Source: Ascarosepion bandense
Lineage: Eukaryota > Mollusca > Cephalopoda > Sepiida > Sepiidae
Direction: 5' to 3'
NCBI GenBank assembly: GCA_037127315.1
Contig: JBBBDQ010001456.1
Location: forward strand, 417,501-481,500
DNA: 64,000 nt
Shown here: piece after piece, positions 1 through 8,990 of the stretch
Position numbering within the stretch: the stretch's first letter is position 1
How the letters are laid out: each line of letters begins with the position of its first letter
Translations under genes and position numbers: made by a program
Notes under the pieces: model-generated
Database searches by the model: none
What the model was told of the DNA's origin: nothing
The model's input: only the letters and a program-made list of their open reading frames with translations

Positions 1-54
1 AAAGAATGTTCAAACAAATAATTTTAAATTGTCGGTTATTTATAACCAATTTCG

Positions 55-58
<4 letters not shown>

Positions 59-92
<34 letters not shown>
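59..92. repeat. (TA)n microsatellite
   Basis: About 17 uninterrupted TA units at the left edge of the window. Nothing else is visible in the first 120 bases. Confidence 0.95.
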
Positions 93-99
<7 letters not shown>

Positions 100-129
100 T
101 ATTATGTCGAACACTGTTTTAACATCAGA

Positions 130-1160
130 AATATAGATAGATATTGAAGGTGCGTACTCGATGTACCAAAAATAAGGATAGTCCCACTAGAAGCTGGTAT
201 GAATGCCGAACTATCTGGCATTCCTACACCGATGCAGAGACTTATGACTCATCCCTTCATGCTTAACAACAAGACATCCAATCAATTCAAGGAGAGTCCA
301 TTTAGTCGCAGAAATAGCAGGACACGCTCTTGTTCGAGATAGAATCAATTACAACCGTTGAAGAAAACAAAAATGCAATACCTTATCTTCAAGAGGCTCG
401 GGGCCTTCTTTAACAGAATTACCAGTGAATTAGACTGAAAGAGGACCTATGTGAACTGAATAAATCCTTCAGACACTAATTCAATGCAGTCAAGGCCCGC
501 GAAGTACAGAAATTGAACAGATTGAAATAACTCTCCTCATCCCCTCGGTGAAGGTAATCATCAACATTAATCAACACTAGCTTACTACCTCTGAGAAGTC
601 AGTACGGAACAAGAATCTCAACATCGCAGCAAACATCAGATAGATACCGTGCTTGGACATCATTGCCTGAATCGAAGAAATAGCAATGGACATTTATCAA
701 GCTCGGGTGGAAAGTAAGACAGATACTGGAGAGAGCCAAGCCTCCCAAACCAAACATCACAAAACTGCAGAGTCTGACAATCAATACTCTACGGAGGAAT
801 GACAACATCATCATACGATCAGCTGAAAAAAGCAATGCAACTGTAGTGACGAGCAAAATGGTATATACAGAAAAACTGGAAGACCTCATTAGAAATGTTA
901 GCTAAAGTAAAGTAAAGAAACCAAACATATGAACTGTCACAGATCATAATGAAGAAAAAGGACCAGTGCCAACCTCAGACATACAGGCAGTTGTCACAAC
1001 GTTACAGCAAGCTACCTCACATATAAGGTCTCCCCAAATTCACAAATTCCGCTCAGACCAATTGTTAAACATGAATAAAATCGTTGGTGGAATCCAAAGG
1101 CTTGGACCAATACCTCTCTGCAACAGAGATAAACAAAAACTTAGAGAACTGAGTTAAAAG
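130..1160 (+). pseudogene. Penelope-like element, N-terminal coding remnant
   Basis: The part from about 730 to 893 reads in one plus-strand frame with the motif order PPKPNIT, SLTINTLRR, then IIIRSAEKSNATVV. This resembles the conserved block just upstream of the reverse transcriptase palm in PLEs (PPKPNL.. then a .IVI..ADKGN.TVVM pattern). After about 900 the frame is broken by stops. A further 260 bases could be the following linker, but the RT fingers and palm (including the YxDD box) are absent. Upstream, 130-700 keeps a similar base composition but I recognise no motif in it. The remnant is followed at once by a hammerhead-bearing block in the same orientation, as expected if an internal deletion joined the 5' coding part to a 3' or pseudo-LTR part. 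Alternative: an unrelated retroelement with a similar motif. Confidence 0.5.
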
Positions 1161-1164
1161 GGAA

Positions 1165-1350
1165 ATGTCTTATACTGAGATATCCAGAAAAGGTATGGCA
1201 CGTGAAGCAAGAACAATCTACCCCAGTGGACGAACTGAAGGATTAGTTCGAGATTCTAATCACCTGAAGAAGGCTGGACTGTATAAAGCTCGAATCGCCG
1301 TGAACAAAGATGTGGACAACAGTCCGAATAATATAAATATTGTAAATTAT
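1165..1350 (+). repeat. PLE-related hammerhead repeat, copy A
   Basis: Shares an ordered set of words with the copies at 17.9, 18.5 and 27.0 kb: CCCAGTGGACG, CACCTGAAGAAGGC, then GGACAACAGTCCGAATAAT. The three short open frames over these copies align to each other (SGRTEG, KKAG, NSPNN) but probably only because the DNA is related. The ribozyme-like core is at 1261-1305. The copy ends about 40 bp before the gypsy LTR at 1389. Confidence 0.7.
1261..1305 (+). ncRNA. Hammerhead-ribozyme-like motif, copy A
   Basis: CTGAAGA at 1264-1270 fits the CUGANGA box. A helix II can form from GGCT and AGCT across a loop of about 11 bases. The second box reads CGAAT at 1291-1295 where CGAAA is expected. TCAC before the first box can pair with GTGA at 1300-1303, which would be helix I. 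One core base is therefore off consensus, so this copy is probably inactive. Known background: PLEs carry type I hammerheads with a very short helix III. Confidence 0.4.
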
Positions 1351-1388
1351 TATTTACATGTATAGGTAAAATTTACATGTAAAGATTG

Positions 1389-1567
1389 TGTTGTATCGTG
1401 GAATGAAGAGATACAGCCAAAATGTATATACAATATTTACAGTCTCTCGCAGTAGTAGGTGTTACTTCCCGAAGTCCGTGATAATGACAATTTCCGTGCT
1501 AAGTGAACATTGTCTTTTATACATACGGGCGACCGGATGTCACATTGGTCCGAGCCACGACACAACA
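1389..1567 (-). repeat. 3' LTR of the gypsy element
   Basis: 179 bp. Compared with the other LTR it lacks about 30 bp between two ACAG words (position about 1413), so a deletion by microhomology is likely. The inner edge at 1567 meets the polypurine tract. Confidence 0.88.
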
Positions 1568-1584
1568 TTCCCGCCCCCTCAAAG
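1568..1584 (-). promoter_or_regulatory. Polypurine tract of the gypsy element
   Basis: The minus strand reads CTTTGAGGGGGCGGGAA directly before the LTR start TGTTGTG. A purine-rich primer for plus-strand DNA synthesis is expected exactly there. Confidence 0.8.
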
Positions 1585-2040
1585 TTTTATGTCCGTCAGC
1601 CATCATATTTTTGTTTTTTGGGATTTATCTCTATAGTTCCCGTCGGGGTACGTTTACGTTTGCTCGTACGGTTTTGTTTTATTGGTGAGGACCTGGGTAC
1701 CTCAAACATGTCATAAATGACAGACATAAGTTCTTCTCGTCGTTCATTTGTGTCTGGGGTATACCGTTTTTATTTGGTTTATATGTCTTCGTTACTTCAA
1801 TTTTGGGTGTTTTATTATGTACATCATATTACCAACTCTTTTTTCAATAATGCCCTCTATCCAGGTTGCCTTTCCTAAATAATAATTTATGGAATAAATT
1901 TTCTCATCTGGACAATAAATTTTATTCATTTATTTCTTTCCTTGGTTTCCGTTTTTGACAGAATCAATTTATCAAACACTGAGCGAATCTTTCTAGCAAA
2001 CGTTAGTTCTGCAGGTGACATGTTCGCGTTAGTATTTCTG

Positions 2041-2510
2041 TTATGCGTTATTCAATAAATAAGATAAGAATGTTTGTAATTCTCCATTTTTTGCTTCTAC
2101 ACCAATTGCCTTTTCGATCGCTCTTTTGAACGCGTCGATAAATCTTTCCACCAATCCATTTGATCTTGGATGATACAGCGCAGATTTTAGGTGACTTATC
2201 GAGAGTATTTTACAAAATTTTTCGAATTCTTTTGACGAAAATTGCTTGCCGTTGTCCGATAAAATAGTTTCCAGCACCCCAAATCTTGCAAACAGTTCCT
2301 GTAAGATGTTTATTGTGCTTTTACTTATCGGCGCTTTGAATTTGAAAACTCCTGGCCATTTAGTAAAGATGTTTACTATGACGAAAAATTATGTTCCTTT
2401 TATCGGCCCAGCATAGTCAATATGTAGACTAAACTTGGGTTTGTCTTTCTTAGGTCATGGACTGAATTTTATGGAGGGTGCTTTTACTACCGACGCGCAA
2501 CTTTTGCACA
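2041..2510 (-). pseudogene. Integrase catalytic core, gypsy pol remnant
   Basis: Minus-strand pieces give LHIDYAGPI (2402-2428), then LSDNGKQFSS and SNGLVERF in the open piece 2041-2277. These are the first D, second D and E of the retroviral-type integrase; 35 residues separate the second D from E, the DD35E spacing. The first D is in a different frame from the other two, so at least one indel lies between 2280 and 2400. CKSC, the CC half of the HHCC zinc finger, is at about 2490-2510 after another frame change. The piece 2041-2277 ends ..LLNNA at a stop; the C-terminal tail was not identified. Confidence 0.85.
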
Positions 2511-2513
2511 TAT

Positions 2514-2945
2514 TCACCATATTTCTATATCTTTATCCATACCCGACCAGTATACGTAACTCCGCATAAGTGTCTTCATTATGCACTTTCCAGGATGCCC
2601 GGTATGAACATCTTTTAAAATTTTCTTTGTTAGCACTGCGTAAATCAATATGCCATTGCACACTGAAAATATATTGTTTACTTTATTTTTCTGATTAATT
2701 AATTCCTTTTTTGTACGATTAATAAACTTATCAAATTTTGCTTTCAATTTTATCTCCTCTAGAGTAACTGGAAATTCTTTTACTGTTTTGTATAAAACGC
2801 ATTTTATGTCCATCATTAAGGAAGCAATGACCTTCTCCTCTAGTGGTTCACTGGTTTTTGGAATTAATCTGGATAATCCATCCGCATGTACGATTTCTTT
2901 TGACGATAAGAATTTCATTTTGAACAGTCGTCCGTCCAAATCCAC
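2514..2945 (-). pseudogene. RNase H tail and integrase zinc finger, gypsy pol remnant
   Basis: A 143-residue open piece. Near its N-terminus IVHADGLSRL matches the conserved end of the Ty3/gypsy RNase H (HADALSR). Near the end HTGHPGKCIMKTL, followed by YVYWSGMDKDIE, is the HH part of the integrase zinc finger. The piece stops just before the CC pair, which is found about 15 bp further on in another frame. Upstream, RNase H merges with the broken RT region. Confidence 0.85.
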
Positions 2946-2989
2946 TTTACGTCATTTTTAAGTAACTGATTCAACGGGGCTGTTAATTA

Positions 2990-3900
2990 TTAATATTTGG
3001 TATATAGCTATTGTAGTAGTTAGCTAGACCCAAAAATGATTGTTATGATGCCACGCTAGTCAGTGCGGGCATGTATTTTATGATGTCCGTTCGATTAGAA
3101 TCAGGAGTTCTACCGTTTTCATCAATTACTTGTCTCAAATATTTGATTTTCGTCATAAAAAAATTCACATTTTGTATACTCAATTTAAAACCAAATTCTT
3201 TTATTTTTTTTAAACATTTCCATTACATGTTTAGCATGCTCCTCTTGATTTTTGCTTTTTATTTGAATGTCATCCAAATTTTACGCTGTTGCGAAATTCA
3301 GATCCACTAACACTGTATCCATTATTCGCTTGAAGATGGTGGCGGGTACCTTTATTCCATCTTGTAGCCTCTTGGTTTTAAATAAGCCTCTGTGCGTGTT
3401 AATGGTTAATAATTCTGCACACTTTTCTTCCACTGGGATTTGCAGATACGCCTCTGACAAATTTAACTTAGAAAATATTCATCCACCGTTTGAATTTGCA
3501 AAAATTTATTCCGTTGTTGGGAGGGGGTAATTTATTTCTTTTAAACAATCATTAAGATTGGTCGAATTATCAGCAAAGATTTTAATGTTATCATTTTTTT
3601 TCTAGACATATACCGTTTGAGCTGCCCATTGGCTCTAGTCCGTTTTTTCTAGACATATACCGTTTGGGCTGCCCATTGGCTCTAGTCCGTTTTTTCTATT
3701 ACACCCAGTTTTTTTCAGTCGTTCTAGTTCTTTGTCAACAGTTTCTACCGACGCACAGGGTACTGGATTTTTAGGTCGGAATTTTCTTTTAATTCGAACT
3801 TTACCTTAACTTTGGAACAAAAATCCAAGTCCCTCTGAAAATATTACTGGGAATTTTTCTTTTAGTTCATTTTTTAGTTTATCTTAATTTGTCGTAGTAC
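2990..3900 (-). pseudogene. Reverse transcriptase remnant, gypsy pol
   Basis: In pieces from high to low coordinates the minus strand gives LSEAYLQIPVEEKCAELL, INTHRGLFKTKRLQDGIKV, LDDIQIKSKNQEEH, GFKLSIQN, YLRQVIDENGRTPDS and SFLGLANYYN. These are RT motifs A to E and the thumb/connection in the right order. The catalytic box survives as .LDD, the F/Y before it being changed, and motif A reads SEAY where D is usual (SDAY), so a catalytic aspartate is lost. Several frame changes and stops separate the pieces. A 55-bp direct duplication (TCTAGACATATACCGTTTG twice, 3602 and 3648) lies at the N-terminal end. Confidence 0.82.
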
Positions 3901-4289
3901 AATCTATTTTATTGCAGAAATTATTTATTGGGACGTTAAATGGACGGAATTCTTTCATCCAATCCGTTCGAAATAAATTTTGAGAATTACGCTAGACGGA
4001 TGCTTTTACTTTTCTTTCTTTTCAATTAAAGCAACTATTTATAAAAGTCTCGCCCATAAATTTCAACCTTTCTCTAGTAACTCCTGTTGCTAATTTTTTT
4101 CGAGTTAAACGGGGTTGGGCATTTTGTTTTTTTCCAAGTTCCATTTTTTCAAATTTCAATTTTTCCATTAATGATGGTTAAATCAGACCCAGTATCTATA
4201 TGAAATTTTATTTTTTTTATTATCGAAACAGATATTGATATATTTCCTTTGTACTTTCTCGGTTGTTGCCTGTTCAATAGTGTACTGTA

Positions 4290-4470
4290 CAAAGTTTTTA
4301 TTTATTTTTTTTTTTTTTCATCAAAATTTTTATTTTTTATTTTGCATCTACAATGTGAAAATCTATGTTCCTTGAACACACAAGCATGCCATTTTTTGTG
4401 TTTAAATGGACAATCTTTACATGATGCAATTCTCCACACCTGTAACACGGATTAATTTTAAAATAATGTT
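4290..4470 (-). pseudogene. Gag zinc knuckle remnant
   Basis: The minus strand has CYRCGELHH starting near 4450, the front half of a CCHC nucleic-acid-binding knuckle. The back half, with several Cys and His codons, follows in another frame, so a single missing base breaks it. It sits downstream of the capsid-like piece, as in Ty3/gypsy gag. Confidence 0.6.
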
Positions 4471-4478
4471 TATTTTTC

Positions 4479-4811
4479 TTACCTTGTGCTTTGTTCTTTG
4501 TTCTTTACCGCCTGAATATTTGCTATATTCCGTTCTTCATTTTTTGCGTTGTCCGCTCTTAAATTTGAAAGACGTTGACATTCTTCCGATAAATTTTGCA
4601 AAGTAATTTTTTGGTCAAGTTCCAATTTGGCTAATAACCTGGTATGCATTTCTTTTTCAAACGGTGATGTTAATACCTGAATGAAAATTAAACATTTAAA
4701 CATGTCGGGCGTTAATTCATTTAAACGAAACTTTTCACAATATCTATTCACCATACTGGCGAAAGTTGTGTAGTCCTCAAAATCTTTTTTGTAAGATTTA
4801 GACATTGCCAA
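4479..4811 (-). pseudogene. Gag capsid-like remnant, gypsy
   Basis: A 110-residue open piece with KDFEDYTTFASMVNRYCEKF and LTPDMFKCLIFIQVL, then a basic helix-rich tail (EECQRLSNL). This resembles the capsid region of mollusc and worm Ty3/gypsy Gag proteins. Its open start is an accident of a frame change: related sequence (..LFNTRW..) continues upstream in another frame to about 4870. Confidence 0.65.
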
Positions 4812-5099
4812 CGAGTATTAAACAATGAACTTTGTTGCCCAAATATTTTCGTTAATATTTGAATAGTTTCTTGAAACGTCACTTCATCAGGATACCTCGG
4901 CAGAATAAAATTTGCATATTTTTCATGTTCAACCGCCCCAAATTTGCCTAGTAAATGTCCTATTTTTTCTCGTCGGACCAGTTTTCACAGTGTTTTTCGA
5001 AAGTATGCCTCGAATGTCACTTCTTCAGGTTTGTAAATAAATTCACCGACTGAATTAAGTACCGCCTCTTGCGAGAATGTATTAGAATTTGTTGAATCA

Positions 5100-5310
5100 T
5101 TTTCTTTCTTTGTAAAGCATTCCAGCAGTTTCACAAATCTTTTCTCTTGTCGTTCAATTCTCGCTTAAGACTTTTCAAATTCTCTAACCTTTGTTTTTCT
5201 AGCTTTTTCTGTTCTAATTTGCGAAATTTTAAATCTTCTTGGCATTGTATTTTTATTGTTTCAAGAATTCCAACATGAAACTTTTGAAGTCCTCCATTTT
5301 TTATATATTT
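5100..5310 (-). pseudogene. Gag N-terminal coiled-coil remnant
   Basis: The minus strand reads a charged stretch rich in Glu, Lys, Leu and Arg (LEQKKLEKQRLENLKSLKRE) typical of a coiled coil. A nearby ATG (ATGGAGGACTTC, about 5300) would be the natural gag start but is in a different frame and hits a stop after 14 codons, so one indel separates it from the coiled coil. The longer open frame here that runs on into the LTR is not a real gene. Confidence 0.5.
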
Positions 5311-5360
5311 TTCTCTCTTTTTAACCCTTGAACGACGCTTTGTTGGTAGATCACTATGAA

Positions 5361-5380
5361 TTCGAATCCTTCGTCGCCAA
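5361..5380 (-). promoter_or_regulatory. tRNA primer-binding site of the gypsy element
   Basis: The minus strand reads TTGGCGACGAAGG two bases inside the 5' LTR. TGGCGACGA is complementary to the 3' end of serine tRNAs (..TCGTCGCCA, from memory), the primer used by several Ty3/gypsy groups. Confidence 0.75.
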
Positions 5381-5381
5381 C

Positions 5382-5590
5382 TGTTGTATCGTGGAATGAA
5401 GAGATACACAGAGAACTGTAGATAAACTACTTTATCAACAGCCAAGATGTATATACAGTATTTACAGTCTCTCGCAGTAGTAGGTATTACTTCCGAAGTC
5501 CGTGATAATGACAACTCCCGTATAAAGCGCACATTGTCTTTTATACATCCGGGCGACCGGATGTCACATGGTACGAGCCACAACACAACA
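5382..5590 (-). repeat. 5' LTR of the gypsy element
   Basis: 209 bp, TG..CA ends, the longer of the two LTRs. It holds the 30-bp segment missing from the other copy. The promoter and polyadenylation signal must lie here but I cannot place them. Confidence 0.88.
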
Positions 5591-5699
5591 TATCGTAGCA
5601 TTGAACGCGCAGACGCACGCACATTCACATTTATGCACACAGTGTTTTACACATATATACCTTTATATATGTAACATATAAGAATATATATCAGAATAA

Positions 5700-5968
5700 T
5701 CAGTCATACGTGATATCTGAAAGTCGAAAGAGATATGACTGACTAAGCAGAAGACTTTCTCGCAGTAGGTTACTTTCTGAAGTAGACTGGTTGCCAACCA
5801 AGACTATAGAACTCAATATGTCCTGTTGTTTAACCCATAGCTGGAGGGAAGAGACGGATTAATACTTTTCCTCTGGATATTTGCGCGTCAGTGAATACAA
5901 CGAATTCAACTGGAATTCGAACTCGACTCTCCGATTTCTCGTTCCGAGCCGATATCCACTGCACCAAA
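5700..5968 (-). mobile_element. SINE1 copy a
   Basis: tRNA-derived SINE, head at the right end. Minus-strand head: GGTGCAGTGGATATCGGCTC (A-box region) and GAGTTCGAATTCCAG (B box). The body has the family words CAACCAGTCTAC and CTGCGAGAAAGTC, and the tail has CAGTCAG-type words. The family is recognised from seven copies in this window. The head resembles tRNA but lacks a full cloverleaf. Facing copy b at 7227 makes an inverted pair. Confidence 0.85.
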
Positions 5969-6146
5969 CATTAATAATAAGTAAATAAATGGCAAGACAG
6001 AAAACTGTTGTGATGCGTCTTTATTTTTTTCGGAAATAAACATCGTCAGACACGGATGGAATTAAACTTATATTTTAAAAAGTGAGCATTTAAGAAAATA
6101 TTAAAAGAAAATGAATAAAGAAAAGAAAACAGACTAAAAAAATTTG

Positions 6147-6795
6147 AGAGGAAGAAATAAAGAGAAAGAAATAAAGAGGAAGAAATAAAGAGGAAGAAAT
6201 AAAGAGAAAGAAATAAAGAGGAAGAAATAAAGAGAAAGAAATAAAGAGGAAGAAATAAAGAGAAAGAAATAAAGAGAAAGAAATAAAGAGGAAGAAATAA
6301 AGAGAAAGAAATAAAGAGGAAGAAATAAAGAGAAAGAAATAAAGAGGAAGAAATAAAGAGAAAGAAATAAAGAGGAAGAAATAAAGAGAAAGAAATAAAG
6401 AGAAAGAAATAAAGAGGAAGAAATAAAGAGGAAGAAATAAAGAGAAAGAAATAAAGAGGAAGAAATAAAGAGGAAGAAATAAAGAGAAAGAAATAAAGAG
6501 GAAGAAATAAAGAGGAAGAAATAAAGAGAAAGAAATAAAGAGGAAGAAATAAAGAGAAAGAAATAAAGAGGAAGAAATAAAGAGAAAGAAATAAAGAGGA
6601 AGAAATAAAGAGAAAGAAATAAAGAGAAAGAAATAAAGAGGAAGAAATAAAGAGGAAGAAATAAAGAGAAAGAAATAAAGAGGAAGAAATAAAGAGAAAG
6701 AAATAAAGAGGAAGAAATAAAGAGGAAGAAATAAAGAGAAAGAAATAAAGAGGAAGAAATAAAGAGAAAGAAATAAAGAGGAAGAAATAAAGAGG
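6147..6795. repeat. 14-bp minisatellite with two alternating unit types
   Basis: 46 units of AAAGAGRAAGAAAT, identical except at R. Read left to right, R is GAGGAGAGAAGAGAGAGAAG, then GAGGAGGAGAGAGAAGGAGA, then GGAGAG. No type occurs three times in a row. Because 14 is not a multiple of 3, all three minus-strand frames stay open and give the same 14-residue hydrophobic repeat (about 250-290 residues); I do not regard these as proteins. Confidence 0.97.
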
Positions 6796-7226
6796 GAAAA
6801 GAGGCGTGATCTTAATGCAATAATACAAATCAAATAAAATACTGCAAATAATTAACTGATTGTCACACATGAGAATAAAACATTCGGTACTATCCGCTAT
6901 TTTCCATTGCAATAAAAAAAAAGAAAAACGAGAGCGTTGTGATGAACGTTAATAAGTCCGTTGGGGGGGGGGGGGGGGATATGTTTGACTGTCATCTTAC
7001 TTTTAAAACCTTTAACCTTAATCCTTAATTGATACTCGACAAATGACCGCTTGACATATTTGTTTTATTTTCACTTTATCGCTGAAACCTTTTCATATTT
7101 TATTCTTTGACTTGTATCATGTAACCTTTAACTTTTCATTGACTAATATCGATTTTTAAGATTAAAATATCTTTTAATCTTGAAACAAATATAAAAGGAT
7201 GCTAAAAGAAAAAAGAAAAGACAAAA
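6796..7226. other. Unassigned AT-rich stretch with a G16 run
   Basis: No gene seen. A run of 16 G lies at 6963-6978, the only such run in the window. The rest is AT-rich with AAAAGAAAAAG words. Confidence 0.6.
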
Positions 7227-7508
7227 TTGTGGTGCAGTGGATATCAGCTCGAAATGAGAGAGACGAGTTCGAATTCTAATTGTTTTCGTTGTATTTACTT
7301 ACGCGTAAATACCCTTGGAAAACGTATTAAGCCTACTCTTCTCCCTCCAGCCATGAATTGAATAGCAGGACAGTTTGGATTCTTTCGTCTCGGTTGGCAA
7401 CCAGCCTACCGGAGAAAATAATGACAACCTACTGCGGGAAAATCTTTTATCCAGTCAGTCATGTGTCTTTCGAGACATGATTGCCTAAATCACTTAACTG
7501 ACTGAACA
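7227..7508 (+). mobile_element. SINE1 copy b
   Basis: Head GTGGTGCAGTGGATATCAGC and B box GAGTTCGAATTCTA. The body GGCAACCAGCCTACCGG and CAACCTACTGCGGGAAAATC is followed by the tail TCAGTCATGTGTCTTTCGAG and CACTTAACTGACTGAAC. Essentially full length, plus strand. Confidence 0.88.
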
Positions 7509-8289
7509 AAGTAGACGTAATACCAATATGCGTCGCTAGGTGTCATGATTTGATATTCTTCTGGACATAGTTCTGGATTCAATAATTTCTTACCTACAGG
7601 TTTTTTATTGCTTTCAAAAAAGATGTTTGACGATTTTCATAAAGAAATATAAAAAAAAGAATGCATGCGTTCAGTTTGTTTTTCTTTTGAGGAAAGCTAC
7701 TAATGAACTCGTGGTCGTACTTGTACAATTAAGATTCGTGTGTTAAACGTGGTGCGTGTCACTTCAGGACCAAACAGGATCTGACCGACGTTTAACAATA
7801 TGAAATGACGAAAATCTTGAAAGAAAATTGGAACATAATCAATGAAGCTCATCATCAAATCATTTGAAGAGAGATCTGATATGAACCTTGATATGAACTC
7901 CATATACTTTGGAGTTCATGCCAGAGAAAAAATTTGAAAAGCTTTTAAAATGAAACTAGCCTCCACAAGATTCGTGCCTTGTTTGCTTAGATAATTTTTT
8001 TAAATAATTGTTTGAAAATATAGAACGATCGGAAGAGACAAGTCAGAGAATAATAATTCTCGCACACTGAGAATAATTCAAAAAGGGCAAACCGCTGATA
8101 TACAGCTATAAAACTAATTCAGTTAGTGCACGAAAATAAAAATATGCATATAGTAAGGAGGTGTCTTTTCATAAAGTTTATTCAACCATTACAACGATTA
8201 TGAGAGAATTAGATCAACCAAGATTCATTATTGAAAGCCAGAAGTTTTACAATGCAAGATATGCAAATGGTACAGTGTTGATAGCAGTC
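7509..8289. other. Unassigned AT-rich stretch
   Basis: I see no coding frame of note, no repeat shared with the rest of the window and no RNA gene. Confidence 0.5.
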
Positions 8290-8990
8290 TACAGGAGTCT
8301 ACATATACATATTTTAACATAAAATAGTAAAAGAAAGCGAGAAGCAAGGACTAAACATTAACTGTAAGAAGAAAGAATGTATGATTGTTAGCAAAGAGCC
8401 TAAAGTACAAATTGAAGAAACCCAAATCTAGCAAGCACAAATATTTAAATATCTGAGAATTGTTTTAACAGAGGATGGAAAATGTGACACCGAAATCCGA
8501 AGAATAGTGAAATAAACTTTAAAAAAACACACAAATTATTAAGAAACAAAGAAAAGAGTACTGAAATATTAGGTAATATCGGTCTTCCTAGTGAATGCTG
8601 GGCAATCTCCTCACAGATGAGGATGAGACTAGTGGCAACAGAAATATGGTTCTTCAAAAGGATACTGAGAACACCCTGGACTGGACCTGTGGAAAACGAC
8701 AAAGTTTTAAGAAAATGGAAACTTAAAACTTCGCATCAGAAAGAGACAGTTGAAATTTCTAGGAAAGAGGGCTTATAAAATTTGATACTCACAAGACATA
8801 TTCAAGGTAAGAGAAACAAAGGAAAGCAGCAAATAACGACCTTCCAAGTTTTTAAGTTGTAAATGGTTGGCAGAACACGGATTAGAAGAGATAACAAAAA
8901 GGCAAAGATTGCTAAGAGCTACAAAGGAAAGGAAATTGTGGTAAGCCATGACAATTCACATCCTGAAGGAACATGTCACATAAAAGAAGA
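8290..8990 (+). pseudogene. RTE-type LINE, C-terminal remnant, copy 1
   Basis: Broken plus-strand frames give ECMIVSKEP-like, then LTEDGKCDTEIRRIV, ETKKRVL, IRKRQLKFLG and WLAEHGLEEITK, ending ILKEHVT. These follow the order of the copy at 52.6 kb and match the region after the RT palm of RTE (BovB-like) LINEs. Many stops and frame changes; the catalytic RT core is absent and the 3' (GAA)n tail is reduced to AAGAAGAAAAT. Confidence 0.75.

Larger units (their letters stand above)
1389..5590 (-). mobile_element. Ty3/gypsy LTR retrotransposon, complete but decayed
   Basis: A 4.2-kb element read on the minus strand. Two direct LTRs (5382-5590 is the 5' LTR, 1389-1567 the 3' LTR) start TGTTGT and end ACAACA. 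A primer site lies just inside the 5' LTR and a polypurine tract just inside the 3' LTR. Between them come a coiled-coil/gag region, zinc knuckle, RT, RNase H and a DD35E integrase in the Ty3/gypsy order. All frames are broken by indels and stops. The LTRs differ by about a dozen substitutions over 175 aligned bases plus one 30-bp gap (counted by eye), so the insertion is old. The flanks GATTG and TATCG do not make a convincing target duplication. Confidence 0.88.

Noticed and set aside
1165..1365. A conserved small protein, since frames at 1.2, 17.9 and 18.5 kb align
   Set aside because: The similarity follows the DNA repeat on both sides of the stops and includes the ribozyme-like core; no consistent start or end.
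5131..5640. 169-residue minus-strand frame
   Set aside because: Runs from flank through the LTR into the gag leader; only its C-terminal coiled-coil part is likely gag coding.
2041..5640. An intact retroviral-like pol or env
   Set aside because: No env found after integrase, and pol is broken by many indels and stops; a dead Ty3/gypsy element explains everything.
6147..6795. CRISPR-like array
   Set aside because: Continuous tandem repeat without spacers, in an animal-type genome.
6046..6912. Two minus-strand open frames of 288 and 247 residues, the longest in the window
   Set aside because: They are translations of a 14-bp tandem repeat that is open in every minus-strand frame; no start context, domain or unique sequence.
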